From Hyaloscypha bicolor E (Eukaryota > Ascomycota > Leotiomycetes > Helotiales > Hyaloscyphaceae): a stretch of 64,000 nt of DNA. Positions 35,401-48,060 of the stretch are shown here, in pieces. How positions within the stretch are numbered: position 1 is the first letter of the stretch; each line of letters begins with the position of its first letter. Where the stretch lies: the NCBI RefSeq assembly GCF_002865645.1, contig NW_020194558.1:186001-250000 (forward strand). The letters run 5' to 3'. The notes beneath the pieces were generated by a model. The model had not been told where the DNA came from. It was given only the letters and a program-made list of their open reading frames with translations, and made no database searches. A program made the position numbers and the translations under genes.

Positions 35401-37840
35401 TGCCCTCATCCTGCTGAAGCTCCACGGATTCGCCATTATCAGCACAGGAACAGCGAGGACAAGCACGCATGTTGTACGTCTAGTCGACGTCGGTTCAAAG
35501 GAATCGAAAGGTATACGCAATGCTGGTCGCAATAGCTACAGCTGTTCGAGTCTTTTCCCAATCTAACAGCCTTTCAAAGCGGGGACCCCTCACGGGAAAC
35601 GCATTACAAGAATTTGGCACGACGAGTAATGTACACTTTGGATATCTGAAGTGGAGCAGCAAAGCTTCAATCACATGTCTGCATTCCCAACCCTTTCAAC
35701 TGACCTCGCATGTCTCTTTTATCCTCGAATAGATAAATTATAAGGGACTTTCCTCGGCGGCAGTGGCTCCTGTGCCCTCTCACTAATTCTATTTCGTCAA
35801 CCTGTCCCTAACATTCGTCAAATTATGGGCTCATTTCGTCTCGAAATTTCGACAATAGCCTCAAAGTGGAGTGCAGATCTGCACTATTCAGCGAGTGGGG
35901 GGGACGCCTCTTCGGCAGCATCGATAATGGAACGGATGCACGGCTGTATGCAAGTGATCGATTCAGGTGGGCGAGCGATCTAAATTCTGACTGCACTCAA
36001 AAAAAAAAGTACCTCCACCACCAAACCAAGCCAGACGAGACATGACCCTTTGAGGGGATGCAATTGAGTGCAAGTGCAAGTATTTCTAGTTCACTGAGTG
36101 GGTATTTAGACAGCGGGTCTCGACTGATTTTTTAGTTGGTTATTATAAGGTACAGCAAATACTCGTCGAATGGTGACGAACTCTTATCTGGCGCTGCTGG
36201 CAGTGCCATATGAGGAAGGTAAGAAGACTTCAACACTTGAACATCAATGAAACGATCCCGTCCACCGTGGTCTGGTGCAAAGTAGAAGCTAAATGGTCCC
36301 GAGAACTCGAGACGTGGCGGAGCTCGACGTATAGGAAAGACGTGCCCTGGTTCCCCGAGCAAGACCCTGAAGAATAACGTTCCAGATGCAGTCGTACTTC
36401 ATCTGCAGCAAAAAGATTTCTAAGTTTCTCCATTCGCTGCACGGAACGACACACCGTAATTTTGCTGCTGTACCAAGACAAAATGGGACGACGAGGGTTT
36501 GGACGATTGGGCTGCAACAGGCTGAAGAAAGGCTGAAGAGATATGCGGCTCTACAGATTCATCTTTATGTGTGCTGCGTTGGCAGTTGACGTTGTGCTGT
36601 TCAGGCAAAGCGGAAGGGAGGATCCATGACGATGTAGGATCGAGGTGATGTTCCAACAACAACGTTCATCGCTTAAGCCAGTATTTGAAGTAAGGTACTT
36701 GGGTACATATTATCTGGCATCGCAGATTCAAGTGATGTATTCTATTTCTTGCACTTGCTACCAAAATAACGCAACTGCATCCGTCATGTATGATGAAAAT
36801 CTCGCTGCTTCATACATATAAGGATGCGCTCACGCGAGCGGGGATAGTTTTTACGCCACAGAGGGGCCGTCAATTGCGTGCATGTGATGTGTTGCTCCTC
36901 GCCCGCGAAGAGTACAGTACCCGAAAGATGGGAGACATTTCCCCGTGGTTGCTAAGACAAAGAAAGGCATGGCCGACGTTCCTCGGAGTGACATTGGCAC
37001 CCAACCCAAGCAAAGACAGGCAGATCCAGATCTCTGTTGTGCCCCCACGATAGATGCCCCGCCGGGTTGCTGATCATGAACCCTTTCTGCTCAGTGCACA
37101 AGGCCAGCCAGGACAGCCAGGACAGCCTCCCAGCAACACCATGCCGGCCGTTACAATGGAGCAGGCCAACCACAGGGAGCGGTTCTGAGGGACGCCCTCC
37201 TCGCGACCTATAATAATAAGGGAGGGCTGTAACGAATCGTTGCGACCTCTGGCCACCTATTCTTCCTGTGCTTTTGCCCCTCCGCCGTTCTCTTCTGCTC
37301 CTCTCCCTCCCTCCCTCACTCCATCCTTCCCTCCGTCCCTCACATCTGCGCATCTTCTCTCTTGCAAACAGCGCACACTCTGCGGTCCACGCATTTGAAA
37401 CGATTTGGTGATGATGCCCATGAATACACTCCCGGACTTCCCGATTCCTCCAATGAGAGGGCAGGATGGGGATGAGGGGTCGGCTCGCTCGGCCAATCTT
37501 CCCTCCAGACCTGTGGACAGGTGGGGCCGTGGACGATTGGAGCCCCAGGCGTTCTGAGGCTGATGCTTGTTGATTGAGTCGGCTGTCCCGACCTCACAAC
37601 GACCAACTTCACCACGACCACGCCTCACTCACCCTTTCCTCCCTCTCCAACCACCTCGCCGTCGAGGCAACGACGACGTGCTTCTGAACACCATCAATTC
37701 CATCGCGACCTCTGCATAGCACGCACCGGCTGCACGAAGGCATGCGAAGTATATGAGTCGCAGCGACTGGACCTGTGACGGGGCTGCGTGGAGGCTCCAG
37801 CTATTGTTGTTGTTGCTGCTGCCGCGTTGCTCGTGCAATC
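32488..37840. other. Five-kilobase stretch without a supported gene
   Basis: Promoter of the GT2 gene at the left and leader/promoter of the next gene at the right. Contains a T16 run at 33421-33436, a (GGT)n run near 34245-34266 and CCCT-rich DNA near 37290-37330. Many frames are open on both strands because of GC content; none shows a family motif. Confidence 0.4.
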
Positions 37841-38959
37841 ATGGCCAGCTACCAAGGTCCGACGACAAGCAAGTCGCGGACGAAGGTCAAGCCCATCCTG
37901 AGGAAGTTGACGCAGAGCGAGAAGAACTCCCTCGACCTGGACCGGCCAGCGGCGGAGCAGGATGGCCTGGGCATCTACGACTATGGGACCGGCTCCCGGT
38001 CTTCGCACGACATCAATTTCATCACCGGCATGGGAATAGGGCGGAGAGGATACCACAATCGCAGCACCAGCGGGACGTCGCAATTCTCGACCGCAACGAC
38101 TGGCAGCGGGCATCGAACTGGGAGTTTCGTACACCCGTTCCAGCAAACACCGCGGCCGTACACGCCTCCGCTCGCAGCCTCGTCATACCAGAATTCACTG
38201 CGCGAAAGCGAGCACTCGCACTCGAACTCGCCTGTCCTGACTGAGGACGACGACCCCACCAACGCCCTCCAAAACTTCCGCTCTACCTCGAACCTCTCGA
38301 ACCACCGCAACCCTTCATTGACCGGCGGATCATCTACACCTGTGGTCGCGCAGCCGCTGCGTATCCCAACCAAGCAACCCTCATCCTCCCGCCTTGCTCT
38401 CGCGACGTCACACACAAGTCTTCACAACCAGGACCTCACCTCTCCTACCGACACGCCCGCCATGTCCCCCTCGTCCGCAATCCGCACCAGCATGGACAAG
38501 GGCTTCCGGATCCGTTCGCGCAGCGAAGTCGACTCGCGCTCGCGCTCAGAGACCATCCAAGAGGCGCGCCGCAAGTTCCAGGAGAAGGAGCTTGCGAAGG
38601 AGGAGAAGGCCGCGCGGGAGGAGATCAAGGCGTTGGAGAAGCGGAACCAGAAGGAAGCAAGACAGATCGAGAGAGGACATAGGCGCAGCAGCGCAAGTGA
38701 TGCTACCCGGAGCAAGAGAAGCAAGAGTGATCTCACTATGACAGAGAAGGGGGAGAGTTTGGTGGGCAGGGAGTATGATAGTGTGACGGTGCAGACGCCA
38801 CCAGTGTTCACCAATGGGTTTGCGGGTGAGGAGGGCGTGCAGAGACGCGAGGGTGCCCTGAAGGAGACAAAAAAGAAGACGCATAGTGCTTGGACTAAGT
38901 TGATGATGTGGTTGAGGACGAGATTCATTCGTATGGGCAGGAAGAGAGATCGGTCTTGA
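37841..38959 (+). CDS. Hypothetical protein, disordered with central coiled coil
   Basis: Single exon, 372 aa from the ATG at 37841 (MASYQGPTTSKSRTKVKPIL); an upstream in-frame ATG at 37775 only adds a Cys run typical of leader sequence. Residues 1-230 are Ser/Thr/Pro-rich and disordered. Residues ~240-290 form a strongly charged heptad-like helix (TIQEARRKFQEKELAKEEKA onward). The C-terminus is a basic, Trp-containing amphipathic helix (HSAWTKLMMWLRTRFIRMG) that could bind membranes. I do not recognise a named family; the composition suits a conserved ascomycete scaffold or cortical protein, which is inference only. Confidence 0.72.
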   Translation: MASYQGPTTSKSRTKVKPILRKLTQSEKNSLDLDRPAAEQDGLGIYDYGTGSRSSHDINFITGMGIGRRGYHNRSTSGTSQFSTATTGSGHRTGSFVHPFQQTPRPYTPPLAASSYQNSLRESEHSHSNSPVLTEDDDPTNALQNFRSTSNLSNHRNPSLTGGSSTPVVAQPLRIPTKQPSSSRLALATSHTSLHNQDLTSPTDTPAMSPSSAIRTSMDKGFRIRSRSEVDSRSRSETIQEARRKFQEKELAKEEKAAREEIKALEKRNQKEARQIERGHRRSSASDATRSKRSKSDLTMTEKGESLVGREYDSVTVQTPPVFTNGFAGEEGVQRREGALKETKKKTHSAWTKLMMWLRTRFIRMGRKRDRS

Positions 38960-39849
38960 GCTGGGAGCTGCACGCATACGAACTTGCGAGCACCTGAGCA
39001 TCAAGCATGAACATATGCGTTTCTGAGCTTTCGATCTGTCACCCGTAAGCATGGAGCACAGTACAGCATCTAGACCTGGCGGTGGCGGACTTCTCAGCAT
39101 TTCGTCACTTTTTTTCGAATAACGACAGATTTCCTTTCTTTGTCAATACCCCTCTTTTACGAACGCGCACACGACATTCACGAACTCTATACGCCCCGGT
39201 ACATTCACGAACAACATTGAAGCATGCTACCCCGCGGAATGAATCTCACATTGGCGTTCTCGGGCTTGCTTTCTTTCTATGCAGAATGGAGATCTTTAGG
39301 CTGGTGGCTTTGATTCACTGCATTACGGCACAATGGGTTATACATCAGCGTGGCGTTATGGATCTTTGCTTTAACTTTGACATTCCACTTTCTGTGTGGC
39401 TTTGGCTGGTATACAGCACACATCACACACATGGGTGGCTGAAGCCCCACGACGAATGCACGTGGAGGAAGGGGATTTGATATGGGGCGGTGCCACAGTG
39501 GAGAGAGGAGTGCTTTTTATGCAGAGACAGATAGGGGCCGTATATCGTGTTTCTTTCCTCTTTCAGGGGGCTCAGGATCCTGACATCGGGCGTTAACTGG
39601 AACTGGACTTATACAGGCTGGATGGTAGAAAAATGGAGAGAATCACTCGGATGCATAATTTCTGGGCTTCTTGTGATATTCGGTGCTTTCCCGATTCTAT
39701 CTGGTACATACTCAAGCCAGAATTGCACTCTTTTCAAGAAGCTGATTCCCGTCTAAATATCTGTGAATGACGTGTCCGGCCATTCATTGCTTTCTGGATC
39801 TCATTCGTCTTTCTCAACATCTCAGCTGTCTATGTGATTCGAATTTTGG
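38960..39849. other. Intergenic, no gene supported
   Basis: Contains the 3' flank of the coiled-coil gene. Short plus-strand frames (39082-39756) lack family features. Confidence 0.4.
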
Positions 39850-40650
39850 ATGTGGTATTCACGTATCCATCCAAGTGTTCACATATCAAACCCCCTCTCT
39901 TTGATTATGAAGCTCTTACTCCTTTTCTCCCTCTATCTGCAGATCATTAGCAGTATCAAACAAACAAAGCAGAGTTTCTACCAAGGCAGTACCATAGCAG
40001 CAGCAACCTTTCTTTCCAGCAGGAAAAGATTACAACAAGCACATCAAAGCATGTTCCCCGGAACCAACCTCCCCTCTCTTCCTTGCTTCACTCCACTGCC
40101 CTCTTTCTCTACAAACTTCCTCGCAAAACCCCCAGGTTCCAACAAGAGAGAAGTGTGTCACCTTGATAACTCGAATACGGTGCTCGTCTACAACATCGCT
40201 GCAGATCGGTTGTTTTTCTATACACAAACAGAACTAGTAAGTCTTTCTTTCTTCTTCCCGAACACTATTCCCTGCCCCTTCTCCCAGGCCGAAAACGTCT
40301 TTGCAAGACTAACGCGAGTACAGGACCTAATCCGCCTCTCCAAAAGCGTCTATCCTATCCTCGTCCCCAAATTCAGCAAGAAGGTTGACATTTGGCTTCC
40401 TGCAGAGCTTGAGGATTTGCGGGATGCAGGTGGAGATGGTGGTAGAGAATCGATGGAGAGCGGGGACTGGGTGTACGTCCATGGGCATCCTGGCGACGAA
40501 TGGATTGGAAGGGATGCCGGGGAGGCGCGGTGCAGGACAAGCCAAGGCGGCATCAGGGAATGGTGGCGAGGACGTATCTTGCTGCCGAGTCAGATTAGAT
40601 TCGAGCGGTTGATGGGGAGGTGGGCGGAGGTGCTTGTTGTTGAGGAATGA
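39850..40650 (+). CDS. Hypothetical protein, weakly supported
   Basis: An open frame of 266 aa from an ATG at 39850. It may contain one intron: GTAAGT at about 40236, a long pyrimidine tract and TCCCAG at about 40288 would remove 17 codons in phase 0 and leave a smooth helical stretch ENVFARLTRVQDLIRLSKSV. The region after that (VDIWLPAELEDL, GDWVYVHGHPGDEWIGRD, RILLPSQIRFERLMGRW) looks protein-like, while the N-terminal third is rich in Ser/Phe and may be leader. No family recognised; the start is uncertain (an ATG at 39907 gives a hydrophobic MKLLLLFSLYLQIISS that could be a signal peptide). Confidence 0.4.
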   Translation: MWYSRIHPSVHISNPLSLIMKLLLLFSLYLQIISSIKQTKQSFYQGSTIAAATFLSSRKRLQQAHQSMFPGTNLPSLPCFTPLPSFSTNFLAKPPGSNKREVCHLDNSNTVLVYNIAADRLFFYTQTELVSLSFFFPNTIPCPFSQAENVFARLTRVQDLIRLSKSVYPILVPKFSKKVDIWLPAELEDLRDAGGDGGRESMESGDWVYVHGHPGDEWIGRDAGEARCRTSQGGIREWWRGRILLPSQIRFERLMGRWAEVLVVEE

Positions 40651-40835
40651 GTCTTTCCGATGGGTAGTTTTGCATTCGTTCTTTCTTGTTGAACGCATTC
40701 AACGATATCAGCTTTGCGGGAGTCAGAGTCGATGATCTGGATGGGAATAACCTATGCGTTTTTTATTTAAAAGTTGCTTCGAACGGGGTATCATCTATCC
40801 TATCCTTCTCTCCTTCCTCAGTCACAATTTCTCCA

Positions 40836-41925
40836 TTACTCCAAAGCCAAGCTCTCCCCATTCCCCACCTCTACGAACCTAACCTCCTCCCTCCCCTCCC
40901 CACCCTCAGCTTCCCCCTTTAAAGTATCTTCAACACTAGCCCCCACCCTCCGCAAAAACCACCCCACGACCCCGCCTCCCCTCTTAACCTCATTATGCGT
41001 GCCCACCCAATACTTCAATCCCAGCATTCTCTCAACCCTGAGTCCATTATGCGCACCCATATTCAGCTGCGGCTTTTTCCAGAACCCTTCGAGACTGGTA
41101 CCGTGTAATCCATGCAGTAACGTCAATATTTCAACTCCCGGTTTCGCGGTAGTAAGAGGCTCGAGGTTGGAAGGTGAGATGCTGTGCGGTGTGTAGAGTA
41201 TTGCTTCTGCTTCTGCGTCATCTTTTTCATCCCGGGAAAAGTAGATCAAGATAGCTGAGTGGAAATAAAGTAAATCGTTCCCCGTATACGCAATCCTATG
41301 CACGCCCATCCAATCTGGCACTCTCCTCTCCCCTGTCCCGCCATCCTTCCAATCCCCTGAGAGCCCACCGATTTGTCGCACGGTGCGAAAGTGTTTCCAG
41401 GAGGAGGTGGCTGAGAAGGCTTTCGAGGTTGCGAAGATGGGGGTAGAGGGCGAGAGAGTGAGGAGTGTGGGTTGATGCATGTGGTCTGTGAATTCGTGGA
41501 AGATGAGGACTGCGTCGATCCACCACTCCTCTTCAAGTCAGGGCGAGAAGCAGCAGGAGTACGAGCAGGGGAGAAGGAGAGCGAGCAGCAATCTCTTCAA
41601 TCCCCCGTACAGCATCTTCTACCTCCGCTATACTCTGACAGCAGGAGTTGATTGCGTGCTATTGGGTGCTGAAGAAGGCTGCTACGTCGCTTTGGGGACC
41701 CGCCAGCCATGGATCTATCAATATGTAGAAGTATAATCGTTTCTTTCCCGGGGGATGGGATAGAGGTATCGGGAGCAAGAGGAGCCAGGTCGTGTCTGCG
41801 TTCAAATGTGTGAGAGTTGGGCGGCGGGAGGAGAAGGCGTGGGTCATTGAGATGCGGAGGTCGGTGAGGAGTTGTGTTGAGGGGGGAGTCGAGGTCTTCG
41901 AGGTCTTCGAGTGCAGAGGACATCG
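40836..41925 (-). pseudogene. Metallo-beta-lactamase-fold hydrolase gene, disrupted
   Basis: The minus strand carries the order of a known fungal MBL-fold family: LNADTTWLLLLP then YILIDPWLAGPQSDVAAFFS (about 41800-41665), then after a break WWIDAVLIFHEFTDH (about 41530-41485), then IFATSKAFSATSSWKHF, VHRIAYTGNDLLYFHS and a long C-terminal part to 40836, including TLLHGLHGTSLEG and LNMGAHNGLRVERMLGLKYW. The expected STQW has TAG at 41659-41661 instead of TGG, a G-to-A type nonsense change, and the frame shifts again near 41535 before EEEWWID. An alternative is that unusual introns bypass these sites; no in-phase pair of good splice sites was found. The HEFTDH motif would provide a metal-binding His-Asp-His set. 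Confidence 0.65.
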
Positions 41926-42310
41926 TGGAGATTGGAGCTTGGCTTCTGGGATATTATTCGAATGGAGCCCGCGGAGCTCAAGTGATGAGGGATTATAGGA
42001 TGAGGGATGTTATGGTATTAAGCGGTGGAACCGGAGGCAGAGCATCGTGGTTGTAGTGAAAAGGTGTTGGTGTTTGAAGGAGAGAAGATGTGGCGGGCTT
42101 GATTCAGGGGGTAGCAGCTCAGATCTTGATTGTTACTACATCCAGTCCACAATCTGGGTATCGGCTGAAAAGCTTCCATTTCACCGCTATTGTCACCTGG
42201 GGATTATGTGAAGAGCATTGAAAGTTCAATAACCAACTCCAATCCAATATTTACCTGCAAGCTCAAATGAAATTCCACAATAATTCTACCTTGCTTGTTA
42301 ATCATCCCTG

Positions 42311-45300
42311 CTACCCATGATACGATTCGAGAAGTCTCCTAACTGCATGGTGCCCATTCTCTGATGCTCTTCTCACAGCATTTTCGTACTGTTCCTGTCC
42401 ATCTTCAAATATATTCGCTCTGGAATTGAGGAGCAATTGCACCATGTCAATCCTTCCATGCTCAGCCGCTCCTTCCAAAGCTGTCCTTCCACCAATTTCA
42501 GCAGCGGGAGCATTCACATCGGCGCCGTACTGCAGCAGCAGATAGGCAATCCCGAGGAGACCTTTAATGGCAGCGAACTGTAGTGCGGTTGCGCCGAATT
42601 CTTTGGTTGGCGGCGCGTTCACGTCGGCTCCGTGCTCAAGGAGAAGTTCCACAATCTCTTTGCCTCCATCTCTGCTAGCCATCTGCAGAGGTGTGTGAAG
42701 CATGTTGCCATGGATGGCATTTGCGGTTGCCTTGTATTCTAGAAGAAGCCTGATTGCTGCCGTATCTTGATTACTCACTGCAATCTGAAGTGGTGTTCCG
42801 TTCTCGCGTTGCGGTTCATCGTTGCAGCTTCTTTCATTGCTCTGAGGGAGGGCAACTGTATTTGCATTCGATCCATTCTCGAGAAGTATGCGCACTGTAT
42901 TAAGGCTTTTCCTAGACACAGCAAACTGCATCGGGGAATCATACATACCACTCGTCAGATTTTTATCTGCATCGGCACCTGCTGCCAACAGTACTCTAAC
43001 TTTGTCCGGATTCTTGTATATTGCCACACACAGGGCGGCCCTGAGGTAACGGAAGTATCCCGGATATTTTTCCAAATCTTTATCCATTTCGAAGACCGTG
43101 TTCGGGTCAGCACCATGGCCAAGAACCATGCTGACAATCGGGTAGTTGGCGGCAGTATCGTGTTTGAGAGCTCCTAGTAACGCCGTTGACAATATCCGAT
43201 CGGTCCGTTTATTGTACTTTAGAAGGGCATCAAGGAGAGACACGATAGTTATCTGGTCTTGCCTTCGCATCGCTATATCCAGCGCCTCGTGTCCCACATC
43301 CTTGCTGTCATCAGTCATGTCCCAGCTATCCAGCGCTGTAAGAAGGATTTGAAGCAGTCCGAACTCGGCCGTGGCCTCTCCTAAGGCTTTGGAATCATAA
43401 GGGTTTGCTCCGCTCTGAATAAGACGGCCTACCAAATCAATGTGCCCCTCCTTGACAGCAGCTGCAAGGGGCGTCACAGAACTGGATGCAGAATCAGAAG
43501 GGTTGTTGACAGCAGCGCCCATAAAAATGAGCTTGTCAACCAAAGGCAAGTTTCCTTTCATGATGGCAGCAGTGAGGGCCGTTGTGCAAATGCATACAGA
43601 CTCCCCCCCTTTGCCATCGGCTCTGCCTAGAGCGTCAAGGCTTGCTCCTGCGTTAAGAAGTTTCTCAACCACCAAGTCGTCGCCCCATTTAATAGCCATA
43701 ATCAGTGCATGGCCACAGACCTCGTGGTGCGACACGCAATTTTCAGTGGACTCTTTACTATACCCCGTGAGTATCGTTTTCCTGCTGAGGACAGTGAGGA
43801 TTGAGTTGTGATTGATGAGCTTCAAAACCGTGTTCCGGTCTTTCCTTTGAATTCCAGCCATCAGTGCGGTTTGTCCAGAATCGGAAACGGCATTGATATC
43901 CGCACCAGCAGATAGAAGGGTGTCTAGCATACGACCATAGCCACTGTCGACTGCCCGTAATACAGCGCCTCCGAGGTACGGAGAAATTGACACATCACAC
44001 ATTGAAAATTTGTCAATGATGAGGCGCAAGGTGTCAATGGGTCCAAATTGGAGAGCCGACTCCAGTCCGTGGAGCTCTTGAAGAAGTTTTCGGCCTTTGG
44101 TAACTCCACATTCAAAGACTTGGTTTATAATAGCATTTTCCCCCAGGACTATAGCTTCAACCAAAACCATCCTTTGTGTCCTAATATCCGGTCGCGCCTT
44201 GAGTAGAGCCCCAAAGATCTTCTCCTGGCCTCTGCCCATGGCCAACTGGATAGCGTATGGCGATAAAGGAGCACCAATATCTAAGAGCAATGCCACAAGT
44301 TCGAAGTCGCCTATCTTGATGGCATAGTCCAATGAATACCTGGCCGTCCTGTTACCCCCGGCGCGCAGCATCATCTTAACAAGCACAACACTTTCTGTCA
44401 GCACACTCAGCTCGAAAGTTGTCGTACAAAATCCTGTGTGACCGTGACGGTTATCTGACCTGTCACGCCAATAAACCTCTCCGTGTACATCGTCTCCTGC
44501 ATCTAGGAGACTTTGAGCCACGCCGATGACCCTCGATAGACTTTTTGCACCGGGAAATAGTGGTTTCCGTTTGGATAGTGGTTTTGGTGTGATGACTGGA
44601 GAGTTGAAACAATCTATCGCTCGTTCCTCCGTGCTATAGAGACATTCCTGAAGAGCGGAAGTGCCTTTTTTTGTCCGAAAGTTTACGTCTGCCCCTTTCT
44701 GAAGAAAAAAGTCAACGAGCTCCAGATTCCGATATTTAGAGGCGACTGTCAGTGGCGAGTGCGATTCCACCATGACTGAACACAGTGCTATGCCAAAGGA
44801 GTTCTGGTAAAGAGGCTGATATGCTCCCTTCTTCCCATTCAAGCTCTCCAAGTTCGACTTATCAACCTTTGGGTTAATAGCCGCTCCAGCGTCCATTAAG
44901 GATCTAATGAGGATGAGAAAGAGAGCTGCCCTTTCCTGAGTGTCCAAGTGGTCGTCAGGAACCTCCCAATATTTCTCTAGATGAGGAAAATTTCGTAATC
45001 CCCAGAAATCTTTTCTTCCTCGGAAGTTCTCCCCAATGATAGCAAGGACCAATCCACTGCTTTTCCAGCCACTGCCAGGCTGGTCAATGACCGATCCGGC
45101 GTCGATCAATACATGGACCAGTTCCGTATTCCCTCTAATGCAGGCAAACTGAAATGGATTCATATTGTCCGGAATTCGTAAATGTCTGCAAACGTGCCCG
45201 TTAGGATCCACCCCTGATTTGATCATGAGCTTGACAGTTGGGACGTCTTCAGCCTCTATTGCAAACCGAAACAGCTTTTCACGGAGTGCCTCCGCAGTTG

Positions 45301-46271
45301 TTCCCTCCATAGAGGTCAGGGTTTTGACAACGGCGGTGCCACCCTGAGTAAACCATTTGTATAATTTCTCGTCGCTGGTTTCTCCAGGAAAGTTGTTTGA
45401 GATCAAGAAAGTTGCAAGGTTCAAGAACTGGAGAGAACTAGGTTTCTCGACTTCTCTTAGTGCAATTTCTGTCGCACAAGGCTCTTGATTGAATGCTGAG
45501 TTAGGGATAAGAGAGTCTATCATAGACAAGCTAGCCTTGCTCAGATTCCCTTGATTGAATCGTTCCCCAAAGAGTGGCACAAGTGCTGATAAGCTAGAGT
45601 CGAAAGACTTGACGGCTTCTGCATCGTCGCAATGGTTAACAATAGCGTACAATTTGATTTCGTTCATGACTCACCAGCTAAGGGATGTACTACTTCTTGA
45701 AATTGAAGTATAGGCAGATCTTCAAAGACGAGTCTAAAAACTGATCTTGCCGTCGGGGTGCGTATGTCAAATCCGGGAGGTGTTCGGGGAGGTGTCACTA
45801 AACACTGTTAAACTGGCGTCCTCCCTTTGGCGCATAAAATACTCACGATGGGCTTGGTTGAACTGCTCCGTGAATGACATATACCCCTGGCGAGATATCT
45901 CCTTCTGAAGTTTTTTCCGCGGCATCAATTCATGGTCGAGATAGACGTTGCTTTCTTTTGCTGCCCGTTTCCTTTGTTCAACCTTGGAACCAACAATTCT
46001 CCAGTCTTCCTTTGTGTGGTTCTTCTTAAAGCCCCATTCCTTGAATTTCTTCTCATATTGTGCTTTCCTAGAAATCATGCGTCAAGCTACAAGGAATTTT
46101 CGAAGGGAGTCCTCAACCCAATTGTACTTACGTAGCCTTGAATCCATGTCTCTCTTCCATTTTCTTAATGACACCATCGGGTCCTTCAAGTTTATGCCCA
46201 TTTGCGATGTAGAGACCGCGAATGGCGTTCCTGAATCGGTCCCAGCCTTGCGGATCAACTCGCTCAGACAT
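42311..46271 (-). CDS. Clr5-domain ankyrin-repeat protein
   Basis: Four exons: 46271-46132, 46067-45847, 45797-45675, 45618-42311; introns of 64, 49 and 56 bp with GTAAGT/GTGAGT donors and TTAAC branch sites, in phase; 1263 aa. Residues ~8-60 form a Clr5 domain: WDRFRNAIRGLYIANGHKLE, then EERHGFKATKAQYEKKFKEW and GFKKN. Clr5 is a fungal N-terminal domain of unknown role found on ankyrin and other proteins. A linker (LTPPRTPPGFDIRTPTAR) leads into a long array of ankyrin repeats running from about residue 290 to the end, with canonical units such as TPLQMASRDGGKEIVELLLE. Probably a nuclear or cytosolic interaction scaffold; the binding partner is unknown. Reading only the large exon would give a false start (MNEIKLY...) at 45667 that lies in the intron. 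Confidence 0.87.
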
Positions 46272-48060
46272 TTTGCAGACGTTGCCTGCGCCGAACTCCG
46301 TACCAGGCTGTTTGATCAAGTAGATGGAAAGAATACAGAGCTGGATGGCAGATCGACAAATGCTGAAGGAGAGGTTTGCCAATGTCTTCGAGCGACAAGG
46401 CATCAACGTGGTGAAATTCAAGGATGGCGCAGCCACGACAGCCGGGCTACGTGCAACGCCGGGGCTGAGACACTGCTTTTTCATTCGCAGATCCCAAAAT
46501 CTGAGCTGCAGCCACTTCAACGCCTGACCACAGATTGAACAGGGCTTCGAATGTCTTGCATAGATCTTTCTTTTGCGTGGTTGCGATTTGTCGATTCCAA
46601 AGTCTGCCTGCGTCGAACTTACCATGTGGAGTGGTCGGGTCCACGACCAAGTCTTCCCTTATTGGTGTATTCCAAAATCTTTTGCGAACTATGTGGGCCC
46701 ATGGCCCTTGAAACGGACAGTATCGGTACCGTGGGTGCTACCGGTGAGTTGCCGAGTGATTCTTGACTGCACCGAGAAGACAGAATACATAATCACTGGT
46801 TGCTCCCAAAATCTGTTTCCGGTCGGTATTCCTTGAGCCCCTGTCTGGGATCCCATAAGGTGGAGAGACACGGGCATGGCTTGGTTCTAACAATACGGGC
46901 GCCCGGGTCGTGGGTGGCCTATCCAAGTGCTATTCATTGGTAATTTCCAAACTCTTCTCCCGTCCCTGGCAAAAGACAGTACCGCCAATGCGAACCCATT
47001 GAAGATTTCCAAAGTATGCCCCACGTCCTTTTTGCCTTAAGCAATCTGTCAAACGAGACGGAGGAAAAGGCGTGATGTCCATTCAGGTACTGGTATGTGC
47101 TGGAAGGTTTGACTTCGCCACAGTTCTCTAACAGAATATTTAGATCTCAGACTTCGTAGAACCTCGGTTCCCAGGCCTGGCACTGCAATATACATTCAGC
47201 GCAATGCATATCCTGAGACGAGACCTCGATTTAGTACTCCCCTTATCTTGAACCACGGTTTGTGATAATTTTTGCCCGATCTTGCTAGAATTTGACAAGA
47301 ATATTACTGATACATTTCGATTTCTCTAGAAACGGTTTCATTCTCCTTTCAATCGCGGTCATATGTTCAATCATTGTGCTAAGGGACTGCCTTCGAAAAG
47401 GTCAAGGAACCAGAGGGGTGTCTCATTAGATACAAATCTTGTTATTATCAAATCACTGGAAAGGTTCAACTCTAACTGCATGTAAGAACGCTAACACGAA
47501 GGCACTTAATTGAATGTCTCTCGTTCTCCATACTTCCATATGTTGACTGCATTAATTGTCGTGTGAATATCATATGTCAAACGAATCGCCATATTTAAAA
47601 TTCTAAGGATAAAGTCTACGCGATAGCGTCTCTTCTATAAAGCGTTAGATCTTATGCCATTTTAATTCTGACAACAGTACGAAATTTAACGATGTGTTCT
47701 GGGAGTAGTGGTGGTGTGAAGTGCTTGATTCAGGGCTGGCGGGGGGAGACTAAGCCGAAAGCGCCGAAATCCGTGCTGACTTCCCAGCAACACACCTCTA
47801 CAACATTTCCTTATTAGCAATCATGATCTTCTGAGTGTAAATGCGTCAGACTACCTTGGATACTTAACTTGAAGATATACTATATACAATTGAGGGTACA
47901 CTGGCCTGCTGCGGTTTGAGAGCCTGGCTCGCAGCTCGGTGTCCTTTCTAAGGGTACAATTATTCTGGCAGTCATCACTCCCCCAAAAACCCGCTCCTTC
48001 AATTCTTCAAACAAGAAATATCATCAAAACCATACTTTTTAGGCCCCTACCTAAGTTATT
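46272..48060. other. Intergenic; possible decayed repeats
   Basis: Upstream region of the Clr5-ankyrin gene. Between 46490 and 47020 a TCCAAA(A/G)TCTG-like motif recurs six times at irregular spacing of about 65-140 bp, which hints at a very old degenerate repeat. The rest is plain AT-leaning DNA with no gene. Confidence 0.35.

Noticed and set aside
32488..37840. Numerous 60-140 codon frames in the GT2 to coiled-coil interval
   Set aside because: Frames are open on both strands at once because of base composition; no motif, signal peptide or plausible intron chain was found.
45667..45767. Start of the ankyrin protein at 45667 and a separate short gene ending at 45767
   Set aside because: Both are artefacts of reading through introns; in-phase splice sites join these segments into one Clr5-ankyrin gene.
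46490..47020. Recurring TCCAAAATCTG motif as a tandem repeat or exon series
   Set aside because: Spacing is irregular and flanks do not align by eye; kept only as a note in the intergenic entry.
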